Source: Leclercia adecarboxylata
GTDB lineage: Bacteria; Pseudomonadota; Gammaproteobacteria; Enterobacterales; Enterobacteriaceae
Assembly: GCF_006171285.1 (NCBI RefSeq)
Contig: NZ_CP040889.1
Span: forward strand, 4,588,001-4,652,000
Direction of reading: 5' to 3'
Length of the DNA stretch: 64,000 bases
Every line of letters begins with the position of its first letter. Within the stretch, counting starts at the first letter, position 1. The notes under the pieces are model-generated. The model was given only the letters and a program-made list of their open reading frames with translations. It was not told the origin of the DNA and did no database searches. Shown here piece after piece: positions 26,511-34,410 of the stretch. The position numbers and the translations under genes are program-made.

Positions 26511-27391
26511 TCGCTATCCGCTGCTTTCAGCCAGATGATGCCGCGGGCGTCAGCGCGCTGTTTCGCCTGGTGTATGGCGAACGTTATGTCTATCCGGATA
26601 TCTATTTGCCGGGCATGATCGGCTGGCATAACAGCCAGGGCCACTGGCGCAGCGCCGTGGCGGAACAAAACGGCGTGATTGTCGGGCATGCCACGCTCTG
26701 GCGGCAGCAGCCAGAGGATCGGCACGCGGAACTGGCGATGTTCGTCACCCATCCGTCGATACGCCATCGCGGTATTGCCACCGCCCTGGGGCAGCATCTG
26801 TGTGCCACGGCGCAAAAGATGCGGCTCAGTACGCTGACCATCAAAATGGTATGCAGCCATCCCCACTCCCAGCAGCTGGCAAAAACGCTGGAATTTCACG
26901 CCACGGCACTGCTGCGGGATTACGTCGCATCCCCCTTTGCCGCCGGGCAGCGCGAGAGCGTGATTTTTGGCGTGAGGGCGCTGAAACCGCGTCCCGTTCC
27001 CCTGCTTTGTGCGCCGCATAACGGCTGGTTATCGTTGCTGGCAAACGGGTTTGGCTCAGCCCCGCTGCCCCAGGCCAGCCCCGCAATCGTCCCCGTGGAA
27101 ACGACGCTCGCCGGTGAGCGGGTGGATATCACGGTTCATGCCTTGCAGGGGACCATTTGCGACGACCTCGCCCGCTTTCCCGAAAACCGACTGATCTATG
27201 TTCGGATACCGGTTGACGACGGGCTGATGGCCCACCTGCCGGTTTTACATCGCGCGGGATTTCAGGATATGGGGCTCAAACCTGCCAGCCAAGGCCGCTG
27301 GTGGTGGCTTTTACAACGGGGATTCAGTATGCGGGAACTGCCGCTCAGTTGCCCTTTCGCCAGCGCATTGCAGGCCAACGCGCGGGTCTGA
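26507..27391 (+). CDS. GNAT-family N-acyltransferase, last gene of the lux-like cluster
   Basis: 294 residues from a GTG at 26507 that overlaps the upstream stop and has GGAG eight bases before it; longer frames from 26411 lie inside the neighbour. The N-terminal GNAT domain (about 1-165) shows the acyl-CoA loop VTHPSIRHRGIATALGQHL, with RHRGIA at about 87-92. A second domain (about 175-294) is unlike the first and may shape the acceptor pocket. An acyltransferase at the end of an activation/reduction pathway suggests the product is acylated on an amine, but acceptor and donor are unknown. Confidence 0.8.
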   Translation: MIAIRCFQPDDAAGVSALFRLVYGERYVYPDIYLPGMIGWHNSQGHWRSAVAEQNGVIVGHATLWRQQPEDRHAELAMFVTHPSIRHRGIATALGQHLCATAQKMRLSTLTIKMVCSHPHSQQLAKTLEFHATALLRDYVASPFAAGQRESVIFGVRALKPRPVPLLCAPHNGWLSLLANGFGSAPLPQASPAIVPVETTLAGERVDITVHALQGTICDDLARFPENRLIYVRIPVDDGLMAHLPVLHRAGFQDMGLKPASQGRWWWLLQRGFSMRELPLSCPFASALQANARV

Positions 27392-27399
27392 GCGTGCAA

Positions 27400-27573
27400 T
27401 CAAAACAGCGAGATCAGCAGTGCGACCGGGAAGCTCATCGGCCAGGTGGAGCCCACCAGAAAGGCGCTCAGAAAGCGGATACGTTTACGATCTTTGGAGA
27501 GAAACCAGGTGATCAGGGCGCTAATCGTCGCCATGACGGCGTAAAACATTAACATCTTTTGGTACAACGTCAT
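27400..27573 (-). CDS. ortT: Orphan membrane toxin OrtT (YdcX)
   Basis: 57 residues, the same length as E. coli OrtT and very close to it: MTLYQKMLMFYAVMATISAL at the start and FLSAFLVGSTWPMSFPVALL near the end. Two transmembrane helices flank a short basic loop (SKDRKRIR). E. coli OrtT damages the membrane without a cognate antitoxin and lowers ATP, aiding growth arrest under stringent conditions. It ends nine bases from the convergent GNAT gene. In E. coli it lies between patD and ydcY; here it marks the right border of the inserted lux-like block. Confidence 0.93.
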   Translation of the reverse strand: MTLYQKMLMFYAVMATISALITWFLSKDRKRIRFLSAFLVGSTWPMSFPVALLISLF

Positions 27574-27739
27574 TTCAATGACCCAATTTGCTGTTCAATA
27601 ACCGCGCGCAATATGCGACATATGTTGATAAGGATCAAGTTTTTTTGTTACACATTATCCACAGTTTTTGCGTGGTAATAACAGTTGGGTAGCATTCGCT
27701 ACAACTTTTTGACGGGATTTTTCGGGGATATCAATAACC

Positions 27740-27765
27740 AGAGCCGCACTAAGCGGCCCTGGTTT
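27740..27765 (-). terminator. Probable terminator after the 25-residue gene
   Basis: On the minus strand CCAGGGCCGC pairs with GCGGCTCTGG with one mismatch and a five-base loop. The following T-run is poor (TTATTGATAT), so strength is uncertain. Confidence 0.5.
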
Positions 27766-27771
27766 CCGGCT

Positions 27772-27849
27772 CTATTTCTTAACCGGTTGAGGCTTTTTGT
27801 TACCCGAATCGGGTACTTTACGGGATTTGTCTTTATCGACTTGTAGCAT
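27772..27849 (-). CDS. 25-residue basic peptide, unknown
   Basis: Begins MLQVDKDKSRKVPDSGNKK. It is strongly basic and hydrophilic, with about eight lysines or arginines and three prolines, no membrane segment and no cysteine. The reason to call it is a near-ideal SD (AAAGGAG, spacing seven) and a hairpin after the stop. Longer in-frame forms from 27975 would start inside the yeaR operator and were rejected. I do not recognise it; it could be a small regulator or a ribosome-associated peptide. Confidence 0.6.
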   Translation of the reverse strand: MLQVDKDKSRKVPDSGNKKPQPVKK

Positions 27850-27910
27850 CAGACTCTCCTTTGTGGCCCTCGGAATAAGTAAGTATAGCCTACCTGAGGA
27901 GTACCACTTA

Positions 27911-27933
27911 AAAGCGCATTTTAAATGCACATT
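27911..27933. promoter_or_regulatory. NsrR operator upstream of yeaR
   Basis: The core GCATTTTAAATGC at 27916-27928 with A/T flanks fits the 11-1-11 NsrR motif (AAGATGC...GCATCTT). E. coli yeaR-yoaG is repressed by NsrR and activated by NarL. The site is about 62 bp before yeaR and also 62 bp before the divergent 25-residue gene, so both could respond to nitric oxide. I saw no convincing NarL heptamer pair. Confidence 0.7.
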
Positions 27934-27994
27934 TAAGCAAGTCTTCCGCGTCCATCCGTGCTGTAATAACCCCAATTCTTACAGGGAGGATGTT

Positions 27995-28324
27995 ATGCTG
28001 CGTATTCCGCAAAGTTGTATTCATACCCGTTCCACACCGTTCTGGACCAAAGCCTCTGCCCCACCGGGCATCTTTAAGCGCCATCTCGATACCGGCACCC
28101 GGCCGGGCGTCTATCCACGTCTTAGCGTTATGCAGGGCGCGGTGCGTTATCTGGGTTATGCCGATGAAACGTCCCCGGAACCGGACAGCATTCTGGTTAT
28201 TGAAGCCGGGCATTTCGGCGTTTTCCCGCCCGAGCGCTGGCATCACATCGAGGTGATGACCGACGACACGTATTTCAATATCGACTTTTTCGTCGAACCC
28301 GACGTGTTGAGAAGTCGTAAATAG
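27995..28324 (+). CDS. yeaR: Nitrate/NO-induced cupin-like protein YeaR
   Basis: 109 residues (E. coli 119; the C-terminus is shorter here). DUF1971 small beta-barrel, with GTRPGVYPRLSVMQGAVRYL and HFGVFPPERWHHIEVMTDD matching E. coli. The paired histidines in RWHHIEVMTDDTYFNIDFF may bind metal. The ATG at 27995 follows GGGAGGA; upstream extensions lack support. It forms an operon with yoaG (15 bp gap). The protein is linked to nitrosative stress, and its activity is unproven. In E. coli the pair lies elsewhere on the chromosome. Confidence 0.94.
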   Translation: MLRIPQSCIHTRSTPFWTKASAPPGIFKRHLDTGTRPGVYPRLSVMQGAVRYLGYADETSPEPDSILVIEAGHFGVFPPERWHHIEVMTDDTYFNIDFFVEPDVLRSRK

Positions 28325-28339
28325 AGAAGGAGTTACATC

Positions 28340-28522
28340 ATGGGTAAAGCAACCTATACCGTCACCGTTACCAATAACAGCAACGGCGTATCGGTGGATC
28401 ATGAGACGGAGACGCCGATGGAGCTGTTGATCCCGGACGTCGCCGCTGAGGTGGTGAAAAACCTGGTGAATACCGTGCGCGCTTACGACTCGGAAAATGA
28501 GCATGAGGTGTGCGGCTGGTAG
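28340..28522 (+). CDS. yoaG: YoaG, small dimeric protein of the yeaR operon
   Basis: 60 residues, the same length as E. coli YoaG and nearly identical (MGKATYTVTVTNNSNGVSVD ... ENEHEVCGW). A compact alpha/beta homodimer of unknown function, induced with yeaR by nitrate through NarL. SD GAAGGAG lies eight bases upstream. It converges on the flagellin gene 17 bp away. Confidence 0.94.
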   Translation: MGKATYTVTVTNNSNGVSVDHETETPMELLIPDVAAEVVKNLVNTVRAYDSENEHEVCGW

Positions 28523-28539
28523 TTTACCGCCGCAACCTG

Positions 28540-29988
28540 TTACATCTTAAGCAGTTCCAGCACCGTTTGCGGCACCTGATTCGCTATTTTCAGGGCCGCA
28601 TTCTGGCTCTGCTCCAGGATCTGCGCCCGGGCAAGCTGGCTGGCCTCGGCGGCATAATCGGCGTCCTGAATTCGGCTGCGGGCGGTTTGCATCGCCACGC
28701 TCTGCTGGGACAGCACCGCTTTGCTCGATTCAAACCGGTTCATTATCGCGCCATACTGCCCGCGATAGCTGCTCACCTTATCCAGCGCGGCATCCAGTAA
28801 TCCCATGGTTTTCCTGGCACCCGCCTCGGTGGTCATGTCGGTACCTTCCAGCTGCAGCGTCTTCAGATCCGTCGGGGTCGGCTCAATGGTGGTGGTCTGC
28901 ATCTCCTCTCCAAAGTTGGCGCTGGTGACGACCTCTATCGGCCGACTCTGCTTCGGCGGAACCGCAGGCGTAATAGTGGGCGCTGGCAGCGTTCCCCAGG
29001 TAATGTTGCTCGTGAAAGAGCCGCTTCCCACCACCATCACCAGCAGATCTTCCGTCACCGTATCCAGCGTGACGCGTTCGATGCGGTTAGAACCGTTGGC
29101 ACCATCGTTCCAGGCTCCGCTCGCGACGTCCTCATAACGGTCGCCATCCCCGCTGTAGGTAATGGTCATGCCGTTATAGCTCAGCGCTTCGCCGCTCAGG
29201 CTCCAGCCTGGGCCGCCGTCGATCAACTGAGAGTCATCGTAGACCGCCCCGCTGCTGAAACCGTTTTTGGCGGTCAGCACCGATGCGGTGGCTTTTGCCC
29301 CGTCGGTGATTCCCCGGCTGACCCAGGTGTAATCCGCATCCGGGCCGTTTAACGGCGTGCCGGCGAGATGTTTCCCGTCGCGGGTAAATATCTGCAGATC
29401 GTCATCCAGGCCCAGTGAATCAATAGTGATGGTGATATTTGTCGATCCGGCGGGAATATAGGCCAGTGGAATAATTCCCGAGCTGAAGGAATAATCGGTA
29501 CCCGCCACCGGGAATTTGGTATTCAGCGGCGCAACATCGCCAATTAATTGCGGCGGTAATACCGGCTTGTCAGTCGCCAGCGGATATTGGCCAAAAATCT
29601 CAGTTTGTTCAGAGACCTGGGTAATGGTTGCCAGGATCTGCTGATACTCCTGGTTAATACTGTCCCGATCCGACTGCGATAAGGTGCCGTTCGCCGCCTG
29701 GATAGCGAGACCTTTGGCTTTGATCAGCATATTTCCGATATCGCTGAGGCTCCCTTCCGCCGTCTGCGCCAGGCTTATGGCGTCGTCGAGCCCCCGGGTG
29801 ATAACGCTATCCGCATTGATATTTGAGAACATCCGGTTGGCAATTGCCTGCCCGGCCGCGTCATCCTTTGCGCTGTTAATACGAAGTCCTGAGGAGAGCC
29901 GCTCAATGGATTGAGAAAGCAACGTGGTGTTAGCTTTCCGGGACTTAAGCGAGAGCCCGGCAATCTCGTTATGATTAATTGCAAGCAT
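28540..29988 (-). CDS. Orphan flagellin with an unusual central domain
   Basis: 482 residues. The N-terminal D0/D1 segment (about 1-135, with IERLSSGLRINSAKDDAAGQ) and the C-terminal D1/D0 segment (about 385-482, RIQDADYAAEASQLARAQIL, ending NQVPQTVLELLKM) are classical flagellin, so the protein should polymerise into filament. The middle (about 136-385) does not look like FliC D2/D3. It contains a beta-rich block (IPAGSTNITITIDSLGLDDD) like secreted bacterial PPC/jelly-roll domains and would be surface-exposed. No other flagellar structural gene is nearby. A strong sigma-28 promoter lies 34 bp upstream. Confidence 0.9.
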   Translation of the reverse strand: MLAINHNEIAGLSLKSRKANTTLLSQSIERLSSGLRINSAKDDAAGQAIANRMFSNINADSVITRGLDDAISLAQTAEGSLSDIGNMLIKAKGLAIQAANGTLSQSDRDSINQEYQQILATITQVSEQTEIFGQYPLATDKPVLPPQLIGDVAPLNTKFPVAGTDYSFSSGIIPLAYIPAGSTNITITIDSLGLDDDLQIFTRDGKHLAGTPLNGPDADYTWVSRGITDGAKATASVLTAKNGFSSGAVYDDSQLIDGGPGWSLSGEALSYNGMTITYSGDGDRYEDVASGAWNDGANGSNRIERVTLDTVTEDLLVMVVGSGSFTSNITWGTLPAPTITPAVPPKQSRPIEVVTSANFGEEMQTTTIEPTPTDLKTLQLEGTDMTTEAGARKTMGLLDAALDKVSSYRGQYGAIMNRFESSKAVLSQQSVAMQTARSRIQDADYAAEASQLARAQILEQSQNAALKIANQVPQTVLELLKM

Positions 29989-30021
29989 GATGAACAGGGC
30001 CGTTTGTCTGGTCTGACTACT

Positions 30022-30048
30022 CTATCGGCCCGCTCAAAATTTTATTTA
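30022..30048 (-). promoter_or_regulatory. Sigma-28 (FliA) promoter of the orphan flagellin
   Basis: Reading the minus strand: TAAATAAA, 11 bases, GCCGATAG. The TAAA to GCCGATA spacing is exactly 15 bases and only the last -10 base departs from consensus, so the gene is very probably expressed with the late flagellar genes. Confidence 0.9.
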
Positions 30049-30130
30049 GGAAATATTTAATAAAACCAGACGATATATTTTCCAGGTGGCAACGTGGTCA
30101 TTTTAATATATTCACCAAAGTATTGTATTT

Positions 30131-30180
30131 AAAAAAATATATTCCGTTCCCGCCGATTGCAAGGGCTGCAAGCGGCGGAA
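30131..30180 (-). terminator. Probable terminator of the patD operon
   Basis: On the minus strand TTCCGCCGCTTGCA pairs with TGCAATCGGCGGGAA with two irregularities. A run of seven T follows after about ten bases. Confidence 0.6.
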
Positions 30181-30188
30181 ACGCAGGA

Positions 30189-31613
30189 TCAGTGTTTGAT
30201 CATGATATGGCGAACCACGGTGTAATCCTCCAGGCCATACACCGACATATCCTTGCCATAGCCCGACATTTTCATCCCGCCGTGAGGCATTTCACTCACC
30301 AGCATAAAGTGGGTGTTGACCCAGGTGCAGCCATACTGCAGATGGGCGCTGACGCGGTGCGCGCGGCCAACGTCCTGGGTCCATACCGAAGAGGCCAGCC
30401 CGTACTGTGAATCGTTGGCCCAGTTGAGGACCTGCTCTTCATCGTCGAACGCCGTTACGCTCACCACCGGACCAAAGACTTCCCGCTGGACGATGGCATC
30501 CTCCTGCTTCGCCCCCGCCAGCACGGTAGGCTGGAACCAGTAGCCTTTGCCGTCGTGCTTGCTGCCGCCGGTGATCACCTGTACATGCCCCAGCGCCTTT
30601 GCCTCATCCACCGCTTTGCACACCCGATCCAGGTGCGCCTGAGAGCTTAGCGGGCCCAGTTCGGTGCTTTCGTCATCTGGCGCGCCGATTTTCAAGCTCG
30701 AGACCGCAGCTCCCAGCTTTTCAACCAGCGCATTGTAGATCTCTTTCTGGGCGTAAATGCGGCAGGCGGCGGTGCAGTCCTGCCCGGCGTTGTAGAATCC
30801 GAAGGTGCGAACGCCCTCCACTACGGCGTCGAGATCGGCATCGTCAAAGACAATCACCGGCGCTTTGCCGCCCAGCTCCATATGGGTGCGCTTAATCGTC
30901 GAGGCGGTATGGCCGATGATGTGCTCCCCGGTAGCGATTGAACCGGTGAGCGACACCATTCGCACCTTGTCGTGCCCGGTGAGCGGGTCGCCAACGGTTT
31001 TACCCCGGCCGAACAGGACGTTGATGACCCCGGCCGGGAAGATATCTTTTGCCAGCTCCGCCAGTTTGAGCGCCGTGAGCGGCGTAATCTCGGACGGTTT
31101 GAGCACTACGCAGTTACCGGCGGCCAGCGCGGGGGCCAGCTTCCACGCCGCCATCATCAGGGGATAGTTCCAGGGTGCGATTGACGCCACCACCCCCACC
31201 GGGTCGCGGCGGATCATCGAGGTATGCCCCTCAAGATATTCTCCCGCCGCCGAGCCGTGAAGGGTGCGCGCCGCCCCGGCAAAGAAGCGGAACACATCGG
31301 CAATGGCCGGGATCTCATCGCCTTTAACGCAGTGCAGCGGCTTGCCGCAGTTTTGCGACTCCAGCCCGGCTAAGGCGTCGGCATTGTCTTCAATGGTGTC
31401 CGCCAGTTTCAGCAGGCATTCGGCGCGGCTTTTCGGCGTGGTACGTCCCCAGCTGGCGAACGCCCGGTCGGCGGCCTGCACGGCGGCATCCACCTGAGCC
31501 GCCGAGGCTTCGGCGATCTCCAGCAGCACCTCGCCGGTGGCAGGGTTATAGACCGGCTGCTTTTCCCCTTCGCCGTTGACCAGTTCACCATTAATCAGCA
31601 GTTGAGTTTGCAT
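30189..31613 (-). CDS. patD: Gamma-aminobutyraldehyde dehydrogenase PatD (YdcW)
   Basis: 474 residues, NAD-dependent aldehyde dehydrogenase. Visible parts are the Rossmann region ([12 protein letters not shown]), the general base in MELGGKAP and the nucleophilic cysteine in [16 protein letters not shown]. It converts 4-aminobutanal to GABA in putrescine breakdown. Sequence and position as the last gene of the ydcSTUVW operon match E. coli. The gap to ydcV is 24 bp. Confidence 0.96.
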   Translation of the reverse strand: MQTQLLINGELVNGEGEKQPVYNPATGEVLLEIAEASAAQVDAAVQAADRAFASWGRTTPKSRAECLLKLADTIEDNADALAGLESQNCGKPLHCVKGDEIPAIADVFRFFAGAARTLHGSAAGEYLEGHTSMIRRDPVGVVASIAPWNYPLMMAAWKLAPALAAGNCVVLKPSEITPLTALKLAELAKDIFPAGVINVLFGRGKTVGDPLTGHDKVRMVSLTGSIATGEHIIGHTASTIKRTHMELGGKAPVIVFDDADLDAVVEGVRTFGFYNAGQDCTAACRIYAQKEIYNALVEKLGAAVSSLKIGAPDDESTELGPLSSQAHLDRVCKAVDEAKALGHVQVITGGSKHDGKGYWFQPTVLAGAKQEDAIVQREVFGPVVSVTAFDDEEQVLNWANDSQYGLASSVWTQDVGRAHRVSAHLQYGCTWVNTHFMLVSEMPHGGMKMSGYGKDMSVYGLEDYTVVRHIMIKH

Positions 31614-31637
31614 AGCATTTTCCTGTTGAAATCAATG

Positions 31638-32444
31638 TTATTTGCCGCTTCCGGCTAGGTTTTCGCCGTCGCGGGTTAGCCACCAGGCCCCCAGAATTGG
31701 AATGGCGGTCACCAGCATCACCAGCAGTGCCACCACGTTAGTTATCGGGACATCACGCGGGCGTCCGAGCTGATTTAACAGCCACAGCGGTAATGTCCGC
31801 TCGTGTCCGGCGGTAAAGGTCGTCACGATGATCTCATCGAACGACAGGGCAAACGCCAGCATCCCGCCCGCCAGCAGCGCCGATCCGAGATTCGGCAGCA
31901 CCACGTAACGAAAGGTTTGCCAGCCGTTCGCGCCCAGATCCATAGAGGCTTCAACCAGGCTCCAGGATGTGCGCCGGAAACGGGCAATCACATTATTGAA
32001 CACCACCACCACGCAAAACGTGGCGTGACCGAGAATGATGGTAAAGAAACCGGGCTCCAGGTTGATGGTTTTGAAGGCCGTCAGCAGCGCCAGACCGGTA
32101 ATAATCCCCGGCAGGGCGATGGGCAAGATCAGCATCAGCGACACGGCGTTTTTGCCAAAGAAATCCCGACGCCACAGCGCCGCGGCCGCCAGAGTGCCCA
32201 GCACCAGCGCAATGACGGTAGAGAGCGCGGCGATTTTGAGTGACAACGTCACGGATTCGATGATATCACTGCGCCCTGCTGCGGCGCTGAACCACTTCAG
32301 GGTCAGCCCCTGGGGCGGGAAACTGAACGCCGCGTCCTCTGTATTAAAAGCATAGATGGCAATAATCAGCAGCGGGAAGTGCAGGAAGATCACCCCGCCC
32401 CAGGTGGCTATTTTCAGAAACAGCGGCGCGCGTTCAGAGTGCAT
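31638..32444 (-). CDS. ydcV: ABC transporter permease YdcV
   Basis: 268 residues, six helices, type I permease of the spermidine/putrescine class. The EAA loop that docks on the ATPase reads [20 protein letters not shown]. The ATG at 32444 lies inside the end of ydcU (11 bp overlap), the same arrangement as in E. coli; the TTG at 32447 was rejected. With YdcU it forms the membrane channel of YdcSTUV. Confidence 0.95.
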   Translation of the reverse strand: MHSERAPLFLKIATWGGVIFLHFPLLIIAIYAFNTEDAAFSFPPQGLTLKWFSAAAGRSDIIESVTLSLKIAALSTVIALVLGTLAAAALWRRDFFGKNAVSLMLILPIALPGIITGLALLTAFKTINLEPGFFTIILGHATFCVVVVFNNVIARFRRTSWSLVEASMDLGANGWQTFRYVVLPNLGSALLAGGMLAFALSFDEIIVTTFTAGHERTLPLWLLNQLGRPRDVPITNVVALLVMLVTAIPILGAWWLTRDGENLAGSGK

Positions 32445-33378
32445 CAAAGGCTCCCAGGCGCTTCACGAACGCCAGATAAACAGTAATGAGCACAATCGGC
32501 ACTAAGGTAAAGGCTGCCGCCATCGGCATATTGCCAATCGCCCCCTGCTGGGAGTAGACCATCTGGCCGATAAAGTAGCCCGGCGGACCCACCAGCTGCG
32601 GTACGATAAAGTCGCCCAGCGTCAGGGAGAAGGTAAAAATCGACCCGGCGGCGATGCCCGGGATCGCCAGCGGCAGGACGACATAGCGGAAGGTTTGACG
32701 CGGACGGGCACCCAGATCAGCCGAGGCCTGCAGCAGCGACGGCGGCAGACGCTCCAGCGCCGCCTGCACCGGCAGGATCATAAACGGCAGCCAGATATAG
32801 ATGAACACCAGGAAGCGCCCCAGCCCGGAGGTGGAGAGCGTACTGCCACCCACGCCCGGCACCGTCAGCAGCGAGGTCAGCAGCGGCTCCAGCCCCATAT
32901 GGCTGAGGAACCACTGCGCTACGCCGTCTTTCGCCAGCAGCAGCGTCCAGGCGTAGGCCTTGACGATATAGCTGGCCCACATCGGCAGCATCACCGCGAT
33001 ATAGAAGAACGCTTTCCACTTCCCGCTGGTGTAGCGCGCCATATACCAGGCCATCGGAAAGGCCAGAATGGCGCTGCCGATGGTGACGGCAATCGCCATC
33101 GTCAGGGTTCGCAGGATGATGTCGTAGTTGGCGGGATTGAACAGCGCGCGGATGTTGGCGAAGGTCAGATCTGGCGTCACCGCCATGGTGAAGTCATCAA
33201 AGGTGTAGAACCCCTGCCACAGCAGGGCAAACAGCGACCCGAGATAGACGATACCGAACCACATCAGCGGCCCGAGCAGGAGTAAAAACAGACCCAGCGA
33301 CGGCCTGCGCCAGAACAGCGCCGACAGACGCCCCGGCAGGCCGTGGGAGGCCGGTGGAGGTGACACGCTCATGTCCAT
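32434..33378 (-). CDS. ydcU: ABC transporter permease YdcU
   Basis: 314 residues, partner of YdcV. The EAA loop is [20 protein letters not shown]. The start at 33378 (MDMSVSPPP) was preferred over 33393 because GAGGAGGGG lies four bases upstream, just after the ydcT stop. Most of the chain is near-identical to E. coli YdcU ([20 protein letters not shown]). Confidence 0.94.
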   Translation of the reverse strand: MDMSVSPPPASHGLPGRLSALFWRRPSLGLFLLLLGPLMWFGIVYLGSLFALLWQGFYTFDDFTMAVTPDLTFANIRALFNPANYDIILRTLTMAIAVTIGSAILAFPMAWYMARYTSGKWKAFFYIAVMLPMWASYIVKAYAWTLLLAKDGVAQWFLSHMGLEPLLTSLLTVPGVGGSTLSTSGLGRFLVFIYIWLPFMILPVQAALERLPPSLLQASADLGARPRQTFRYVVLPLAIPGIAAGSIFTFSLTLGDFIVPQLVGPPGYFIGQMVYSQQGAIGNMPMAAAFTLVPIVLITVYLAFVKRLGAFDAL

Positions 33379-33379
33379 C

Positions 33380-34393
33380 TCACCCCTCCTCATTCAGCGG
33401 CACCATGGCGTCGCGCGCCCACGAGGCGGTGACCAGCTGGCCGGGCTCAACCCCCGAAACCTGGGTCAAACCGCTCAGGTTGGCCTGGCTTACCAGCAGT
33501 TTCTCCCCTTCGGCAAGACGCAGCTCGTAGCGGGTGGCCGCTCCCTGGAACTGAACCGCCTGCACCTGGCCCTGTACCTGAATTTCACCCTGCCCGTCCA
33601 GACTGATATGCTCCGGGCGCAGGGAGTAGCTGCCGGACATGCCGCAGACGCGCCGTGCCGTCGCGTCGGTAAAGACGTTCGAGGTGCCGACGAAGCTGGC
33701 GACAAAGGGCGTGCGCGGGCGCAGATAGAGCTCGCGCGGGGTATCCACCTGTTCAATACGCCCGTTGTTAAACACCGCCACCCGGTCAGACATCGACAGC
33801 GCTTCGCCCTGATCGTGGGTGACGAAAATAAAGGTGATCCCCAGCTCCTGCTGCAGTTTTTTCAACTCGAACTGCATCTGCTCGCGCAGCTTGAGATCCA
33901 GCGCGGCGAGAGGTTCATCCAGCAGCAAAACCCGGGGCTGATTGACCAGCGCCCGGGCAATCGCCACCCGCTGGCGCTGGCCACCGGAGAGCTGCGAGGG
34001 CTTGCGCGCTTCGGCAAAGCTGAGCCCGACCTTCTCCAGCGCTTCCCGCGCCTGGGCCTGGCGGGTGGATTTGTTGATCCCTTTAACCATCAGCCCGTAG
34101 GCCACGTTCTCAAGGATCGACATGTGGGGAAAGAGCGCATAGTCCTGAAAGACGGTGTTGACGTCGCGCTCCCAGGGCGGAAGCAGGCTGGCGTCTTTAC
34201 CGAAAATGGAAATCGTGCCGCCGCTCAGCTGTTCGAAACCGGCAATCAGGCGCAGGCAGGTGGTTTTGCCGGAGCCCGAAGGCCCCAGCATGGAGAAAAA
34301 CTCGCCGTCACGTATCCGGATCGTCACCCCATCCACCGCACGCACGTCGCCATACAGGCGTGAGACTTCGTTAAACTCGACTGCGTACGTCAT
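33380..34393 (-). CDS. ydcT: ABC transporter ATP-binding protein YdcT
   Basis: 337 residues. Walker A GPSGSGKTT (about 38-46), Q-loop region NTVFQDYALFPHMS, signature LSGGQRQRVA, Walker B VLLLDEPLAALD and the switch histidine in FVTHDQGEA are intact. A C-terminal TOBE domain (about 255-337) follows. It powers polyamine-type uptake through YdcUV. The stop is one base from the ydcU start. Confidence 0.96.
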   Translation of the reverse strand: MTYAVEFNEVSRLYGDVRAVDGVTIRIRDGEFFSMLGPSGSGKTTCLRLIAGFEQLSGGTISIFGKDASLLPPWERDVNTVFQDYALFPHMSILENVAYGLMVKGINKSTRQAQAREALEKVGLSFAEARKPSQLSGGQRQRVAIARALVNQPRVLLLDEPLAALDLKLREQMQFELKKLQQELGITFIFVTHDQGEALSMSDRVAVFNNGRIEQVDTPRELYLRPRTPFVASFVGTSNVFTDATARRVCGMSGSYSLRPEHISLDGQGEIQVQGQVQAVQFQGAATRYELRLAEGEKLLVSQANLSGLTQVSGVEPGQLVTASWARDAMVPLNEEG

Positions 34394-34410
34394 AATCCGC
34401 TCCCTGGCGC

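Noticed and set aside
20381..27391. Bioluminescence (lux) operon
   Set aside because: No luciferase alpha/beta or acyl-transferase gene is present. The LLM enzyme at 37.9 kb is a different branch and is unlinked.
33371..34363. 330-codon plus-strand frame
   Set aside because: Antisense to ydcT, which has all ABC ATPase motifs.
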